Source: Mixta sp. Marseille-Q2659
GTDB taxonomy: Bacteria; Pseudomonadota; Gammaproteobacteria; Enterobacterales; Enterobacteriaceae
Length of the DNA: 64,000 nucleotides
NCBI RefSeq assembly: GCF_940807255.1
Contig: NZ_CALNWY010000017.1
Location: 1 to 64,000, forward strand
Direction: 5' to 3'
Part shown: positions 10,081 through 19,327 of the stretch, piece after piece
Position numbering within the stretch: the stretch's first letter is position 1
Layout: each line of letters starts with the position of its first letter
Translations under genes and position numbers: made by a program
Notes under the pieces: generated by a model
What the model was told of the DNA's origin: nothing
Database searches by the model: none
Seen by the model: only the letters and a program-made list of their open reading frames with translations

Positions 10081-10215
10081 GAAAAGCCGGGGGTTAACTA
10101 TCTTAGGCGAGGCCCTAAACCATAGGTCTGGAAACAGAAACAGGCGTGAAGCCTGTGAAGGCTGAATCCCGGAACATAGTTGATGAGCAATAGCTGCAGT
10201 AAGGAGAACTACTCC
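10081..10215 (+). ncRNA. Candidate structured RNA with a pseudoknot, unknown family
   Basis: On the plus strand, CCGGG (10087-10091) pairs with CCCGG (10168-10172), and GTTAACTAT (10093-10101) pairs with ATAGTTGAT (10176-10184, two G-U pairs). The four arms interleave, giving an H-type pseudoknot. Between them are three hairpins: TTAGG/CCTAA (10103-10118), TCTG-GAAA-CAGA with a GNRA loop (10127-10138) and CAGGC/GCCTG (10141-10155). A GGAG/CTCC hairpin follows at 10203-10215. The wobble pairs and the GNRA loop favour plus-strand RNA. I cannot assign a family. It may be a stand-alone RNA, a leader of the short frame that follows, or the relic of an RNA-guided element. Confidence 0.4.
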
Positions 10216-10368
10216 ACCTCACCTCACCTCACCTCACCTCACCTCACCGCAGAAGCAGAAGCAGAAGCAGAAGCAGAAGCAGAAGCAGAAGCAGAAGCAG
10301 AAGTAAAGAATACGAAAGAAGCAACAGAAGCAACAGAAGCAGCCAGCAAGCTGCTACGCGGCGCATAA
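10183..10368 (+). CDS. Doubtful repeat-containing small open frame
   Basis: A 61-codon frame starts at ATG 10183 (or TTG 10180) and ends at 10368. It encodes a short head (MSNSCSKENYST), then SPHLTSPHLT from the pentamer repeat, nine Ala-Glu pairs from the hexamer repeat, and a tail with KEATEATEAAS. No convincing ribosome-binding site is visible, and the start codon is buried in the 3' arm of the predicted pseudoknot. It may simply be repeat-derived; I recognise no homologue. If it is real, changes in the pentamer count would shift its frame. Confidence 0.15.
   Translation: MSNSCSKENYSTSPHLTSPHLTAEAEAEAEAEAEAEAEAEVKNTKEATEATEAASKLLRGA
10216..10248. repeat. Pentanucleotide microsatellite (ACCTC)6
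   Basis: Six perfect ACCTC units (10216-10245) plus a partial ACC are followed without a gap by the hexamer repeat. Pentamers in a coding frame can change the reading frame by slipped-strand mispairing. Confidence 0.95.
10249..10302. repeat. Hexanucleotide microsatellite (GCAGAA)9
   Basis: Nine perfect GCAGAA units cover exactly 54 bp. Degenerate GAAGCAACA-type units follow to about 10340. Long perfect hexamer arrays are rare in enterobacterial chromosomes. Confidence 0.95.
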
Positions 10369-10390
10369 AAAAGGCCACCCGAAGGTGGCC
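10366..10390 (-). terminator. Intrinsic terminator of the sdh-suc operon
   Basis: On the minus strand a 7-bp perfect stem GGCCACC/GGTGGCC with a 4-nt loop is followed by TTTTTT, 26 bp after the sucD stop. This is a strong Rho-independent terminator. Confidence 0.9.
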
Positions 10391-10420
10391 AATATGTCGA
10401 ATAATCTGACACAGATTATT
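10366..10420 (-). ncRNA. Possible 3'-UTR sRNA from sucD (SdhX-like position)
   Basis: In E. coli the 3' end of the sdh-suc transcript releases the small RNA SdhX (RybD). Here the 3' end holds a perfect 9-bp hairpin AATAATCTG/CAGATTATT (10400-10420) that includes the sucD stop codon, a single-stranded AU-rich segment, then the terminator hairpin. The architecture fits an Hfq-dependent 3'-derived sRNA. I have not matched the sequence to SdhX; the call rests on position and structure. Confidence 0.3.
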
Positions 10421-11291
10421 TTAGAGGGAGTACTGCTTTTACTGCGTCGCCAATATCTGCCAGGCTACGAACGGTTTTCACGCCGGCCGCTTCCAGCGCA
10501 GCAAATTTTTCATCCGCGGTGCCTTTGCCGCCAGCAATGATTGCACCAGCGTGGCCCATACGCTTGCCTTTCGGCGCAGTAACGCCAGCAATGTAGCCCA
10601 CAACCGGTTTGGTGACGTGTTCTTTAATGTAGGCTGCCGCTTCTTCTTCTGCGCTGCCGCCGATTTCACCGATCATCACGATGGCTTCGGTCTGCGGATC
10701 GTCCTGGAACATCTGCAGAATGTCGATAAAGTTGGATCCTGGAATCGGGTCGCCGCCGATACCTACGCAGGTAGACTGGCCGTAGCCAATATCCGTGGTC
10801 TGCTTAACGGCTTCATAAGTCAGCGTACCGGAACGGGAAACGATACCGATACGACCCGGCTGATGAATGTGGCCCGGCATAATGCCGATCTTGCATTCGC
10901 CTGGGGTAATCACGCCCGGACAGTTCGGACCGATCATACGCACGCCCGCTTCATCCAGCTTCACTTTTACCGTCAACATATCCAGCGTCGGGATACCTTC
11001 GGTAATGGTGATAATCAGCTTAATGCCCGCATCGATCGCTTCCAGAATCCCGTCTTTACAGAACGGCGCCGGTACATAGATCACGGATGCCGTCGCGCCG
11101 GTCGCTTCTACCGCTTCGCGCACGGTATTGAATACCGGCAGGCCGAGATGGGTGGTGCCGCCTTTGCCCGGCGTTACGCCGCCAACCAGCTGCGTACCAT
11201 AGGCCAGCGCCTGCTCAGAGTGGAAAGTACCCTGACCGCCGGTGAAACCCTGGCAGATCACTTTGGTGTTTTTGTCGATCAAAATGGACAT
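10416..11291 (-). CDS. sucD: Succinyl-CoA synthetase alpha subunit
   Basis: SucD (291 residues) with SucC interconverts succinyl-CoA and succinate with ADP/ATP in the TCA cycle. The CoA-binding Rossmann domain is N-terminal ([13 protein letters not shown] near 16-28). The phosphohistidine is H247 in KRMGHAGAI. Its ATG overlaps the sucC stop by one base (TAATG), indicating coupled translation. It is the last gene of sdhCDAB-sucABCD and is followed by a strong terminator. Confidence 0.98.
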   Translation of the reverse strand: MSILIDKNTKVICQGFTGGQGTFHSEQALAYGTQLVGGVTPGKGGTTHLGLPVFNTVREAVEATGATASVIYVPAPFCKDGILEAIDAGIKLIITITEGIPTLDMLTVKVKLDEAGVRMIGPNCPGVITPGECKIGIMPGHIHQPGRIGIVSRSGTLTYEAVKQTTDIGYGQSTCVGIGGDPIPGSNFIDILQMFQDDPQTEAIVMIGEIGGSAEEEAAAYIKEHVTKPVVGYIAGVTAPKGKRMGHAGAIIAGGKGTADEKFAALEAAGVKTVRSLADIGDAVKAVLPLK

Positions 11292-12457
11292 TATTTACCC
11301 TCCGCTGCAGCAACAACGCGTTGGGCCGCGTCGGTCAGGCTGGTTGCTGCAATAATGTTCAGACCGCTGTCCGCCAGTTTCTGTGCGCCCAGCTCAGCGT
11401 TGTTTCCTTCCAGACGTACCACTACCGGTACGTTGACGCCGACTTCAGCGACCGCGCCGATGATGCCGTCGGCAATAAGGTCACAGCGTACGATGCCGCC
11501 GAAGATATTCACGAATACCGCTTTTACCGCGTCGTCAGACAGGATGATTTTAAAGGCTTCGGTAACGCGCTCTTTGGTCGCGCCGCCGCCGACGTCGAGG
11601 AAGTTGGCTGGCTGGCCGCCGTGATGTTTCACGATGTCCATGGTGCCCATCGCCAGACCGGCACCGTTTACCATACAGCCGATATTACCTTCCAGCGCAA
11701 CGTAGTTCAGTTCCCACTGCGTTGCATGCGCTTCGCGCGGATCTTCCTGGCTCGGATCGCGCATTTCGCGCAGTTCAGGCTGACGGAACATCGCGTTGCC
11801 GTCGGCGCCCAGTTTGCCGTCGAGACAGATCAGGTCGCCCTGTTTGGTAATCACCAGCGGGTTGATCTCAACCAGCGCCAGGTCGCGCTCCAAGAACATG
11901 GTCGCCAGACCCATAAAAATTTTGGTGAACTGGTTTACCTGTTTGCCGGTCAGACCCAACTTAAACGCCAGCTCGCGGCCCTGGTAAGGCTGCGGACCGG
12001 TTAACGGATCCAGCGCCATTTTATGAATCAGGTGCGGGGTTTCTTCCGCCACTTTTTCAATTTCCACGCCGCCTTCGGTGGAAGCCATGAACACCACGCG
12101 ACGTGAGCTACGGTCAACCACGGCACCGAGGTAGAGTTCTTTATCAATATCGGTAGCGGCTTCAACCAGAATCTGGTTTACCGGCTGCCCTTCCGCATCC
12201 GTTTGGTAAGTAACCAGACGTTTACCCAGCCAGTTTTCAGCAAAAGTACGGATCTCTTCTTTGCTGTTAACGACTTTCACACCGCCCGCTTTACCACGGC
12301 CACCGGCATGAACCTGACATTTTACTACCCACGGGCCTGCGCCAATTTTAGAGGCTGCTTCTTCCGCTTCACGTGGCGTAGTGCAGGCGTAACCGGTTGG
12401 TGCCGGTAAGCCATACCGTGCAAACAGCTGTTTCGCCTGGTACTCGTGTAAGTTCAT
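11291..12457 (-). CDS. sucC: Succinyl-CoA synthetase beta subunit
   Basis: SucC (388 residues, E. coli length) supplies the nucleotide-binding ATP-grasp domain and the succinate site. It begins [18 protein letters not shown] and carries [16 protein letters not shown] (about 46-61), the ATP-grasp glycine loop. EINPLVIT and the C-terminal [14 protein letters not shown] phosphate-loop region are present. It follows sucB after 68 bp, which hold a GC-rich hairpin. Confidence 0.98.
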   Translation of the reverse strand: MNLHEYQAKQLFARYGLPAPTGYACTTPREAEEAASKIGAGPWVVKCQVHAGGRGKAGGVKVVNSKEEIRTFAENWLGKRLVTYQTDAEGQPVNQILVEAATDIDKELYLGAVVDRSSRRVVFMASTEGGVEIEKVAEETPHLIHKMALDPLTGPQPYQGRELAFKLGLTGKQVNQFTKIFMGLATMFLERDLALVEINPLVITKQGDLICLDGKLGADGNAMFRQPELREMRDPSQEDPREAHATQWELNYVALEGNIGCMVNGAGLAMGTMDIVKHHGGQPANFLDVGGGATKERVTEAFKIILSDDAVKAVFVNIFGGIVRCDLIADGIIGAVAEVGVNVPVVVRLEGNNAELGAQKLADSGLNIIAATSLTDAAQRVVAAAEGK

Positions 12458-12497
12458 GATGTTCTATCCATTCAGGTCTGAAAAGATTAATAAGGTT

Positions 12498-12518
12498 GGG
12501 CGCGGCAGAACCGCGCCC
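12498..12518 (-). other. Intercistronic hairpin between sucB and sucC
   Basis: A perfect 8-bp stem GGGCGCGG/CCGCGCCC with a 5-nt loop lies 7 bp after the sucB stop. There is no T-run, so it probably protects or sets segment stability within the polycistronic mRNA. Confidence 0.5.
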
Positions 12519-12525
12519 GGCAACA

Positions 12526-13746
12526 TTAAACGTCCAGCAGCAGACGCGCCGGATCTTCCAGCATCTCTTTTACCGCTACCAGATAGCCGACGGATTCGCG
12601 GCCATCGATCAGACGGTGGTCATAAGAGAGCGCCAGATACATCATTGGCAGCACCACAACCTGACCATTAACAGCCATCGGACGATCCTTGATGGCGTGC
12701 ATGCCCAGGATAGCGCTCTGCGGCGGGTTGATGATCGGCGTGGACATCAGCGAACCGAATACGCCGCCGTTGGTGATGGTAAAGTTACCGCCGGTCAGCT
12801 CTTCTACCGTCAGCTTGCCGTCACGGCCTTTGACCGCCAGCTCTTTAATTTTCTTCTCGATATCCGCCATGCTCAGCGTATCAACGTCACGCAGAACCGG
12901 CGTTACCAGGCCGCGCGGCGTGGAGACGGCGATGCTGACATCGAAATAGTTGTGGTAAACCACATCATCGCCATCGATGGACGCGTTCACTTCCGGGTAG
13001 CGTTTCAGCGCTTCGACTACCGCTTTGATATAGAAGGACATAAAGCCCAGACGCACGCCGTGACGCTTCTCGAAGGCATCGCCGTACTGCTTGCGCAGAT
13101 CCATGATCGGCTTCATGTTCACTTCGTTGAAGGTGGTCAGCATCGCGGTGCTGTTTTTCGCTTCCAGCAGACGCTCAGCTACGCGTTTACGCAGACGCGT
13201 CATCGGCACGCGTTTTTCGCTACGGCCAGCCAGCGGCTGCGGCGCGGCGGCGGCGGCGGCTTTCGGCTCAGCTTTCGCAGCGGCAGGCTGCTGTTTCAGA
13301 TGTTTTTCCACATCTTCCCGGGTGAGACGGCCGCCAACGCCGGTGCCTTTAATCGCGGAGGCATCCAGGTTATGTTCCGCGATCAGACGACGGATCGCCG
13401 GGCTCAGCGCATCGTTGCTCTCTTCTTCCAGCGAAGCGGTCTGGCGCTGCGCAGGCGTCGATTCGTTGCTTTCCGCTTTGGCAGTGGTCTCTTTGCCGCC
13501 GCTGTTGCCCTCTTTCAGGCGACCCAGCACCTGACGCGAGGTCACGGTTGCGCCCTCCTCTTCCAACACGGCTTCCAGTACGCCGTCGGCGGAGGCAGGC
13601 ACTTCCAGCACAACTTTATCGGTCTCGATTTCTACCAGAACTTCATCGCGGCTTACCGCATCGCCCGGTTTTTTATGCCAGGTTGCTACAGTGGCATCAG
13701 CAACAGATTCAGGCAGGTCGGGAACGAGAATATCTACGCTACTCAT
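12526..13746 (-). CDS. sucB: Dihydrolipoyl succinyltransferase, E2 of 2-oxoglutarate dehydrogenase
   Basis: SucB (406 residues) transfers the succinyl group to CoA in the 2-oxoglutarate dehydrogenase complex. The N-terminal lipoyl domain carries the lipoylated K44 in [11 protein letters not shown]. An Ala/Glu/Lys linker leads to the peripheral-subunit-binding domain ([16 protein letters not shown], about 107-140) and the catalytic domain with HRLIDG (H377, D381). It starts 13 bp after sucA. Confidence 0.98.
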   Translation of the reverse strand: MSSVDILVPDLPESVADATVATWHKKPGDAVSRDEVLVEIETDKVVLEVPASADGVLEAVLEEEGATVTSRQVLGRLKEGNSGGKETTAKAESNESTPAQRQTASLEEESNDALSPAIRRLIAEHNLDASAIKGTGVGGRLTREDVEKHLKQQPAAAKAEPKAAAAAAPQPLAGRSEKRVPMTRLRKRVAERLLEAKNSTAMLTTFNEVNMKPIMDLRKQYGDAFEKRHGVRLGFMSFYIKAVVEALKRYPEVNASIDGDDVVYHNYFDVSIAVSTPRGLVTPVLRDVDTLSMADIEKKIKELAVKGRDGKLTVEELTGGNFTITNGGVFGSLMSTPIINPPQSAILGMHAIKDRPMAVNGQVVVLPMMYLALSYDHRLIDGRESVGYLVAVKEMLEDPARLLLDV

Positions 13747-13759
13747 TATCTTTCCTTAT

Positions 13760-16567
13760 TTAATCAACGTTCAGCGCGTCATTAACCAGGTCTTGCTGCT
13801 GTTTCAGGTGTACAGACATGTAACCTACAGCAGGTGAAGCGGAAGCCGGACGTCCGGCATAACGTAAAGAAGCACCAAAAGGAATCACTTCACGGAAGTG
13901 ATGCTGGCTGCAATACCACGCACCCTGATTCAGCGGCTCCTCCTGACACCAAACGAAATCATGGACGTGCGCATAAGGCTGCAGCGCTTCCTGGACCGCT
14001 TTATGCGGGAAAGGATAGAGCTGCTCAATACGCACGATGGCAACATCGTTTTGTTCATTTTTGCGGCGCTGTTCCAGCAGATCGTAATAGACCTTACCGG
14101 CACACAACACCACGCGTTTGACTGCTTTCGGATCGAGATCGTCAACTTCGCCAATGGCTGGCAGGAAGCTACCGCTCGCCAGTTCTTCCAGCGAGGAGAC
14201 TGCCAGCGGATGACGCAGCAGCGACTTCGGCGACATCACTACCAGCGGACGGCGCATACCGCGTAATGCCTGACGACGCAGCATGTGATAAACCTGCGCC
14301 GGCGTCGACGGCACGCAAACCTGCATGTTTTGCTCTGCGCACAGCTGGAGATAACGCTCCAGACGCGCCGAAGAGTGTTCCGGGCCCTGACCTTCATAGC
14401 CGTGCGGCAGCAGCATTACCAAGCCGCACATCCGGCCCCATTTCTGCTCACCAGAGCTGATGAACTGGTCGATAACCACCTGCGCGCCGTTGGCGAAATC
14501 GCCGAACTGCGCTTCCCAGATGGTCAGCGTACGGGGCTCAGCGGTAGCGTAGCCATATTCAAATGCCAGCACTGCTTCTTCCGACAGCACGGAGTCCCAG
14601 ACTTTAAACTGGCCCTGACCGTTGTGAATATGCTGCAGCGGCGTATAAGTCGAGCCGTTCGCCTGATTATGAATAACCGCATGGCGATGAAAGAAGGTGC
14701 CGCGACCGGAGTCTTCGCCGGAAATGCGCACCGGAATCCCTTCGTCTACCAGCGTAGCGTAAGCAAGGTTCTCCGCTGCGCCCCAGTCAAAGAGTTTATT
14801 ACCCGCCGCCATTTCTGCGCGATCGTTATAGATTTTTGCGACACGCGACTGCACTTCCACCGATTCCGGCACCTGGCTGATGCGTTTAGCCAGTTCCTGC
14901 AAACGCTTCAGCTCAACTTTTTCCGGGTAGCTTTCATCCCACTCATGGTTGAGATACGGCGACCAGGTAAAGGAGTGCAGGCTCATCGGACGCCATTCCG
15001 GCACCACGCATTCGCCCGCATCCAGTGCGTCACGGTAAAGGTTAACCATTTCCGTCGCATCTTCCAGATTGATCACCTGCTCAGCTTCCAGACGGTCAGC
15101 GTAGATTTTACGCGGCGTCGGATGCTTTTTGATTTTCTGGTACATCACCGGCTGGGTTGCGCTTGGCTCATCCGCTTCGTTATGGCCGTGGCGGCGATAG
15201 CAAACCAGGTCGATAAAGACGTCGCGCTTAAAGTTGTTACGGAAATCGAGCGCCAGGCGCGTGACAAAAGCAACCGCTTCCGGGTCATCCGCGTTCACAT
15301 GGAAAATCGGCGACTGCACCATTTTGCCGATGTCGGTACAGTATTGTGTTGAGCGGGCGTCTTTCGGGTTAGAAGTGGTAAAACCAATCTGGTTGTTAAT
15401 TACGATACGTACCGTACCGCCCACTTCATAACCGCGCGCCTGTGACATGTTCAGGGTTTCCTGCACCACGCCCTGGCCAATAACCGCTGCATCGCCGTGA
15501 ATGGTAATCGGCAGCACTTTATTGCTTACCGGCTCATCCAGACGATCGAGACGGGCGCGTACTGAACCCATCACCACCGGGCTGACGATCTCCAGGTGCG
15601 ACGGGTTAAACGCCAGCGCCAGGTGAACCATGCCGCCTTCGGTTTCCACGTCGGACGAGAAGCCCATATGGTATTTCACGTCACCGGTGCCGAGATGTTC
15701 TTTATGCTTGCCAGCGAATTCGTCGAACAGATCCTGCGGCTTTTTACCCAGTACGTTAATCAGCACGTTCAGACGACCGCGGTGCGCCATACCCAGCACA
15801 ACTTCGCGCGTACCGTTTTTACCCGCGTGACGAATCATCTCGCGCAGCATCGGCACCAGCGCATCGCCGCCTTCCAGCGAGAAACGTTTTGCGCCAGGGA
15901 ATTTGGCGCCCAGATAACGCTCCAGCCCTTCCGCCGCGGTTAACTCTTTCAGAAAGCCTTTTTTCTCTTCAGACGAGAATGCGGCATGACCCACTACCGA
16001 TTCGATGCGCTGCTGAATCCAGCGTTTCTCTTCGGTGTTGGTGATATGCATATATTCCGCGCCGATAGGGCCGCAGTAGGTTTGCTTCAGGGCATTAATC
16101 AGCTCGCCCAGCTGCAGGCGATCTTTGCCGATAGCGAAAGAACCGACGTTGAAGGTTTCCTGATAATCCTCTTCGCTCAGGCCATGGAACGCCGGATCGA
16201 GATCGGATACCTGCTCCTGCTGCCATAATCCCAGCGGATCGAGGTTAGCGTGCTGATGACCACGGAAGCGGTAGGCGTTAATCAGCTGTAAGACTTTAAC
16301 CTGCTTGGCATTGGCATCAGGATCGCCAACAGAGGCGGCATAGCGAGAAGTATCTTTCGCCAGACGACGGAAATAGTCGCGTGTGGAGGAGTGGAACTGC
16401 TCCGGCTTGAGCCCGGCGCCAGGAAGCTGTTGGAACATGTCGCGCCATACAGCATCAACAGAGTCAGGATCGGTGAGAAAATCCTCATAGAGCTGCTCTA
16501 TGTAAGATTGGTTCGCGCCGGCCAGCCAGGAAGAGTCAAGCCAGGGCTTCATTGCGCTGTTCTGCAT
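13760..16567 (-). CDS. sucA: 2-Oxoglutarate dehydrogenase E1 (thiamine-dependent)
   Basis: SucA (935 residues) decarboxylates 2-oxoglutarate with thiamine diphosphate and succinylates the SucB lipoyl group. The N-terminus MQNSAMKPWLDSSWLAGANQSYIEQLYEDF is family-typical. The ThDP/Mg motif runs from GDAAVIGQG to VINNQIGF in the middle third, and the transketolase-like pyrimidine-binding domain (ISGEDSGRGTFFHRHAV) lies in the C-terminal half. The 257-bp gap to sdhB contains inverted repeats. Confidence 0.98.
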   Translation of the reverse strand: MQNSAMKPWLDSSWLAGANQSYIEQLYEDFLTDPDSVDAVWRDMFQQLPGAGLKPEQFHSSTRDYFRRLAKDTSRYAASVGDPDANAKQVKVLQLINAYRFRGHQHANLDPLGLWQQEQVSDLDPAFHGLSEEDYQETFNVGSFAIGKDRLQLGELINALKQTYCGPIGAEYMHITNTEEKRWIQQRIESVVGHAAFSSEEKKGFLKELTAAEGLERYLGAKFPGAKRFSLEGGDALVPMLREMIRHAGKNGTREVVLGMAHRGRLNVLINVLGKKPQDLFDEFAGKHKEHLGTGDVKYHMGFSSDVETEGGMVHLALAFNPSHLEIVSPVVMGSVRARLDRLDEPVSNKVLPITIHGDAAVIGQGVVQETLNMSQARGYEVGGTVRIVINNQIGFTTSNPKDARSTQYCTDIGKMVQSPIFHVNADDPEAVAFVTRLALDFRNNFKRDVFIDLVCYRRHGHNEADEPSATQPVMYQKIKKHPTPRKIYADRLEAEQVINLEDATEMVNLYRDALDAGECVVPEWRPMSLHSFTWSPYLNHEWDESYPEKVELKRLQELAKRISQVPESVEVQSRVAKIYNDRAEMAAGNKLFDWGAAENLAYATLVDEGIPVRISGEDSGRGTFFHRHAVIHNQANGSTYTPLQHIHNGQGQFKVWDSVLSEEAVLAFEYGYATAEPRTLTIWEAQFGDFANGAQVVIDQFISSGEQKWGRMCGLVMLLPHGYEGQGPEHSSARLERYLQLCAEQNMQVCVPSTPAQVYHMLRRQALRGMRRPLVVMSPKSLLRHPLAVSSLEELASGSFLPAIGEVDDLDPKAVKRVVLCAGKVYYDLLEQRRKNEQNDVAIVRIEQLYPFPHKAVQEALQPYAHVHDFVWCQEEPLNQGAWYCSQHHFREVIPFGASLRYAGRPASASPAVGYMSVHLKQQQDLVNDALNVD

Positions 16568-16612
16568 TGTGATCCCTTAAGCATTACATGCTTTTTTCGA
16601 GGTTTCATTGTT

Positions 16613-16711
16613 GCCGGCGTACCGGCTTGCCCAACGCTGCGTCCCGCATTCGCTTACCGAGTGCGTGGCGCAGCCAGATCCAGTTCATCGATACGAGCGC
16701 GGTGGGCAAGC
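16613..16711. repeat. Nested inverted repeats in the sdhB-sucA gap
   Basis: GCTTGCCCAACGC (16625-16637) is matched at 12 of 13 positions by the inverse of GCGGTGGGCAAGC (16699-16711). Inside it a 17-bp imperfect arm pair starts with GCTGCGTCCC and ends with GTGGCGCAGC. A GCCGG/CCGGC hairpin (16613-16626) abuts it. The cruciform-like unit resembles a dispersed intergenic palindromic element, but I do not recognise a named family (not ERIC or REP). Confidence 0.5.
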
Positions 16712-16785
16712 GATGCCCTGGCCCGTAAGGGAACCTTGGTAAAGTTTTTCACCGACGCCGTGACAGACCTTACCAGGGTCTCCGT

Positions 16786-16815
16786 AAAACATCCGGGAAC
16801 CTGGGTTCCCGGATG
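16786..16815 (-). terminator. Strong hairpin after sdhB, possible attenuator before sucA
   Basis: A perfect 12-bp inverted repeat, CATCCGGGAACC against GGTTCCCGGATG with only 2 bp between the arms (16790-16815), lies 9 bp downstream of the sdhB stop. TTTT follows on the minus strand. It would partly terminate or protect the sdhCDAB transcript while letting some polymerase reach sucABCD. Confidence 0.6.
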
Positions 16816-16824
16816 GCAGTGCCG

Positions 16825-17541
16825 TTATGCGTTACGCTGCAGCAGCATCGACTTGATATGGCCGATAGCTTTCGTTGGGTTCAGCCCTTTTGGACAAACG
16901 CTGACACAGTTCATGATGCTGTGGCAGCGGAATACACTGAAAGCATCGCTGAGATCGTCCAGACGCGCATTGGTTTCCGTATCGCGGCTATCGATCAGGA
17001 AGCGATACGATGCCAACAAGCCAGCCGGTCCGATAAACTTGTCCGGGTTCCACCAGAACGACGGGCAAGAGGTTGAGCAGCAGGCGCACAGGATACATTC
17101 ATATAACCCATCCAAATGTGCGCGATCTTCCGGCGTTTGCAAATGCTCGCGCGCGGGCGGATTTTCACCATTATTCAACAGGTAAGGCTTAATCTTCTCA
17201 TACTGCTTGTAGAACTGTCCCATGTCCACGACTAAGTCGCGCACCACCGGCAGACCCGGCAGCGGACGGATAACAATTTTTTTCTTGCCGTTACCCAGCG
17301 CCGAAACCGGCGTGATGCAGGCCAGACCGTTGCGGCCGTTCATATTCAGGCCGTCGGAGCCGCAAACGCCCTCGCGGCAGGAACGACGGAAAGCCAGCGT
17401 CGGATCTTTCTCTTTCAGCTTAATCAGCGCGTCCAGCAGCATCATGTCGCGTCCATCTTCCGCTTCCAGGCTGTAATCCTGCATGCGCGGCGCGGCATCC
17501 ACATCCGGGTTATAACGATAAATGGAAAATTCGAGTCTCAT
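16825..17541 (-). CDS. sdhB: Succinate dehydrogenase iron-sulfur subunit
   Basis: SdhB (238 residues, E. coli length) carries electrons from SdhA to quinone. The [2Fe-2S] ligands are in CREGVCGSDGLNMNGRNGLAC (quoted to show spacing only in part: CREGVCGSD...C). The [4Fe-4S] and [3Fe-4S] ligands are in CILCACCSTSCPSFWW and CVSVCPKGLNP. It lies 17 bp after sdhA in sdhCDAB order. Confidence 0.98.
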   Translation of the reverse strand: MRLEFSIYRYNPDVDAAPRMQDYSLEAEDGRDMMLLDALIKLKEKDPTLAFRRSCREGVCGSDGLNMNGRNGLACITPVSALGNGKKKIVIRPLPGLPVVRDLVVDMGQFYKQYEKIKPYLLNNGENPPAREHLQTPEDRAHLDGLYECILCACCSTSCPSFWWNPDKFIGPAGLLASYRFLIDSRDTETNARLDDLSDAFSVFRCHSIMNCVSVCPKGLNPTKAIGHIKSMLLQRNA

Positions 17542-17558
17542 CGTCTCTGCTCCACAAA

Positions 17559-19325
17559 TTAGTAGGTACGCACTTTCGGCGGGAAAGCGGCGCGCAGTTT
17601 CGGCTGCATGTTCACCTCACGGCGCGTCATGCTTTCGGTTTGCGGCAGATAGAGCGAATGGCACAGCCAGTTCTCATCGTCACGTTCCGGGTAGTCAAAA
17701 CGGCTATGGGCACCGCGGCTCTCGGTGCGGTAGTTGGCGGCTACAGCGGTCGCAAACGCGGTTTCCATCAGGTTATCCAGCTCCAGGCATTCGATGCGCT
17801 GGGTATTGAAATCGCTGGAGCGATCGTCGAGACGCGCGAGTTTCAGACGCTCACGGATCTGACGCAGCTCTTCCAGGCCTTTCGCCATTGCGTCGCCTTC
17901 GCGGAATACGGAGAAGTTGTTCTGCATGCAGCTTTGCAGCGCTTTGCGGATCTCAACCGGATCTTCGCCGGTAGTGTTGTTATCCCAGCGGTGATAGCGC
18001 GCCATCGCCGCATCGATATCTTCCGGCGTCGCATCGCGCAGCGGGCCTTGCTCCTGGATAGACTCCAGCAGATGCAGACCGGCGGCGCGACCGAATACCA
18101 CCAGGTCCAGCAGCGAGTTGCCGCCGAGGCGGTTGGCGCCATGCACCGATACACAGGCAATTTCGCCCACGGCGAACAGGCCCGGCACCACAACATCTTC
18201 ACCTTTTTCATTCAGGGTGAGCGCCTGGCCGCTGACTTTGGTCGGAATACCGCCCATCATATAGTGGCAGGTCGGGATAACCGGAATCGGCTCTTTCACC
18301 GGATCGACGTGTGCAAAAGTCCGTGACAGCTCAAGAATGCCAGGCAAACGCGACTCCAGCACTTCTTTACCCAGATGATCCAGCTTCAGTTTAATATGCG
18401 GGCCCCACGGACCTTCGCAGCCGCGGCCTTCACGAATTTCAATCATCATTGAACGGGCGACAACGTCACGACCCGCCAGATCTTTGGCGTTCGGCGCGTA
18501 ACGCTCCATAAAGCGTTCGCCATGTTTATTCAGCAGGTAACCGCCTTCGCCACGGCAACCTTCGGTCACCAGCACGCCCGCGCCAGCGATACCAGTTGGG
18601 TGGAACTGCCACATCTCCATATCCTGCACCGGCACGCCAGCGCGCAGCGCCATGCCAACACCGTCGCCGGTATTGATATGCGCATTGGTGGTGGACTGAT
18701 AGATACGGCCTGCGCCGCCGGTCGCCAGGACCGTCGCTTTCGCTTTGAAGTAAACCACTTCGCCGGTTTCAATGCTTAAAGCGGTGCAGCCTACGACAGC
18801 GCCATCCTGGTTTTTCACCAGATCCAGCGCGTACCATTCGGAGAAAATGGTGGTTTTGTTTTTCAGGTTCTGCTGATAGAGCGTATGCAGCAACGCATGG
18901 CCGGTACGGTCAGCAGCAGCAGCGGTACGCGCCGCCTGCTCGCCGCCGAAGTTACGCGACTGGCCGCCGAACGGACGCTGGTAAATGCGCCCATCCTCCA
19001 GGCGGGAGAATGGCAGGCCCATATGTTCCAGTTCCAGAATCGCTTCCGGGCCGGTTTTACACATATATTCGATCGCGTCCTGGTCGCCGATATAGTCGGA
19101 ACCTTTGACGGTATCGTACATATGCCATTCCCAGTTATCTTCATGGGTGTTACCCAGCGCAACGGTAATGCCGCCCTGCGCGGAAACGGTATGGGAACGC
19201 GTCGGAAAAACTTTTGACAGCAGGGCGCAGCTCTGGCCCGACTGGGAAATCTGTAGGGCCGCGCGCATACCTGCGCCGCCTGCCCCGATTACTACGGCAT
19301 CAAACTCTCTGACTGGCAAATTCAT
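17559..19325 (-). CDS. sdhA: Succinate dehydrogenase flavoprotein subunit
   Basis: SdhA (588 residues) oxidises succinate with covalent FAD. I take the ATG at 19325 ([20 protein letters not shown]), which matches the E. coli start; an upstream in-frame extension of 29 residues would overlap sdhD and is rich in Cys and Trp, so it is not real. The dinucleotide-binding GxGxxG is at 14-19, and H45 in [12 protein letters not shown] is the FAD-linked histidine. The start is 2 bp after the sdhD stop. Confidence 0.98.
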   Translation of the reverse strand: MNLPVREFDAVVIGAGGAGMRAALQISQSGQSCALLSKVFPTRSHTVSAQGGITVALGNTHEDNWEWHMYDTVKGSDYIGDQDAIEYMCKTGPEAILELEHMGLPFSRLEDGRIYQRPFGGQSRNFGGEQAARTAAAADRTGHALLHTLYQQNLKNKTTIFSEWYALDLVKNQDGAVVGCTALSIETGEVVYFKAKATVLATGGAGRIYQSTTNAHINTGDGVGMALRAGVPVQDMEMWQFHPTGIAGAGVLVTEGCRGEGGYLLNKHGERFMERYAPNAKDLAGRDVVARSMMIEIREGRGCEGPWGPHIKLKLDHLGKEVLESRLPGILELSRTFAHVDPVKEPIPVIPTCHYMMGGIPTKVSGQALTLNEKGEDVVVPGLFAVGEIACVSVHGANRLGGNSLLDLVVFGRAAGLHLLESIQEQGPLRDATPEDIDAAMARYHRWDNNTTGEDPVEIRKALQSCMQNNFSVFREGDAMAKGLEELRQIRERLKLARLDDRSSDFNTQRIECLELDNLMETAFATAVAANYRTESRGAHSRFDYPERDDENWLCHSLYLPQTESMTRREVNMQPKLRAAFPPKVRTY

Positions 19326-19327
19326 TA

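Noticed and set aside
10081-10215. Retron msr-msd, group II intron or tnpB guide RNA as an explanation of the structured element
   Set aside because: No reverse transcriptase, transposase or nuclease gene, or remnant that I can recognise, lies within reach; the resemblance is only that of a pseudoknotted RNA.
10216-10302. CRISPR array or variable-number coding repeat of a known surface protein
   Set aside because: Units are 5 and 6 bp without spacers, and no signal peptide or adhesin domain is attached.
14285-15352. A 355-codon frame antisense to sucA, and similar antisense frames opposite glnS (43986-45428), tolB (1963-2718) and ybeZ (57071-58081)
   Set aside because: They are mirror frames of GC-rich conserved genes, with His/Arg-rich compositions and no supporting signals.
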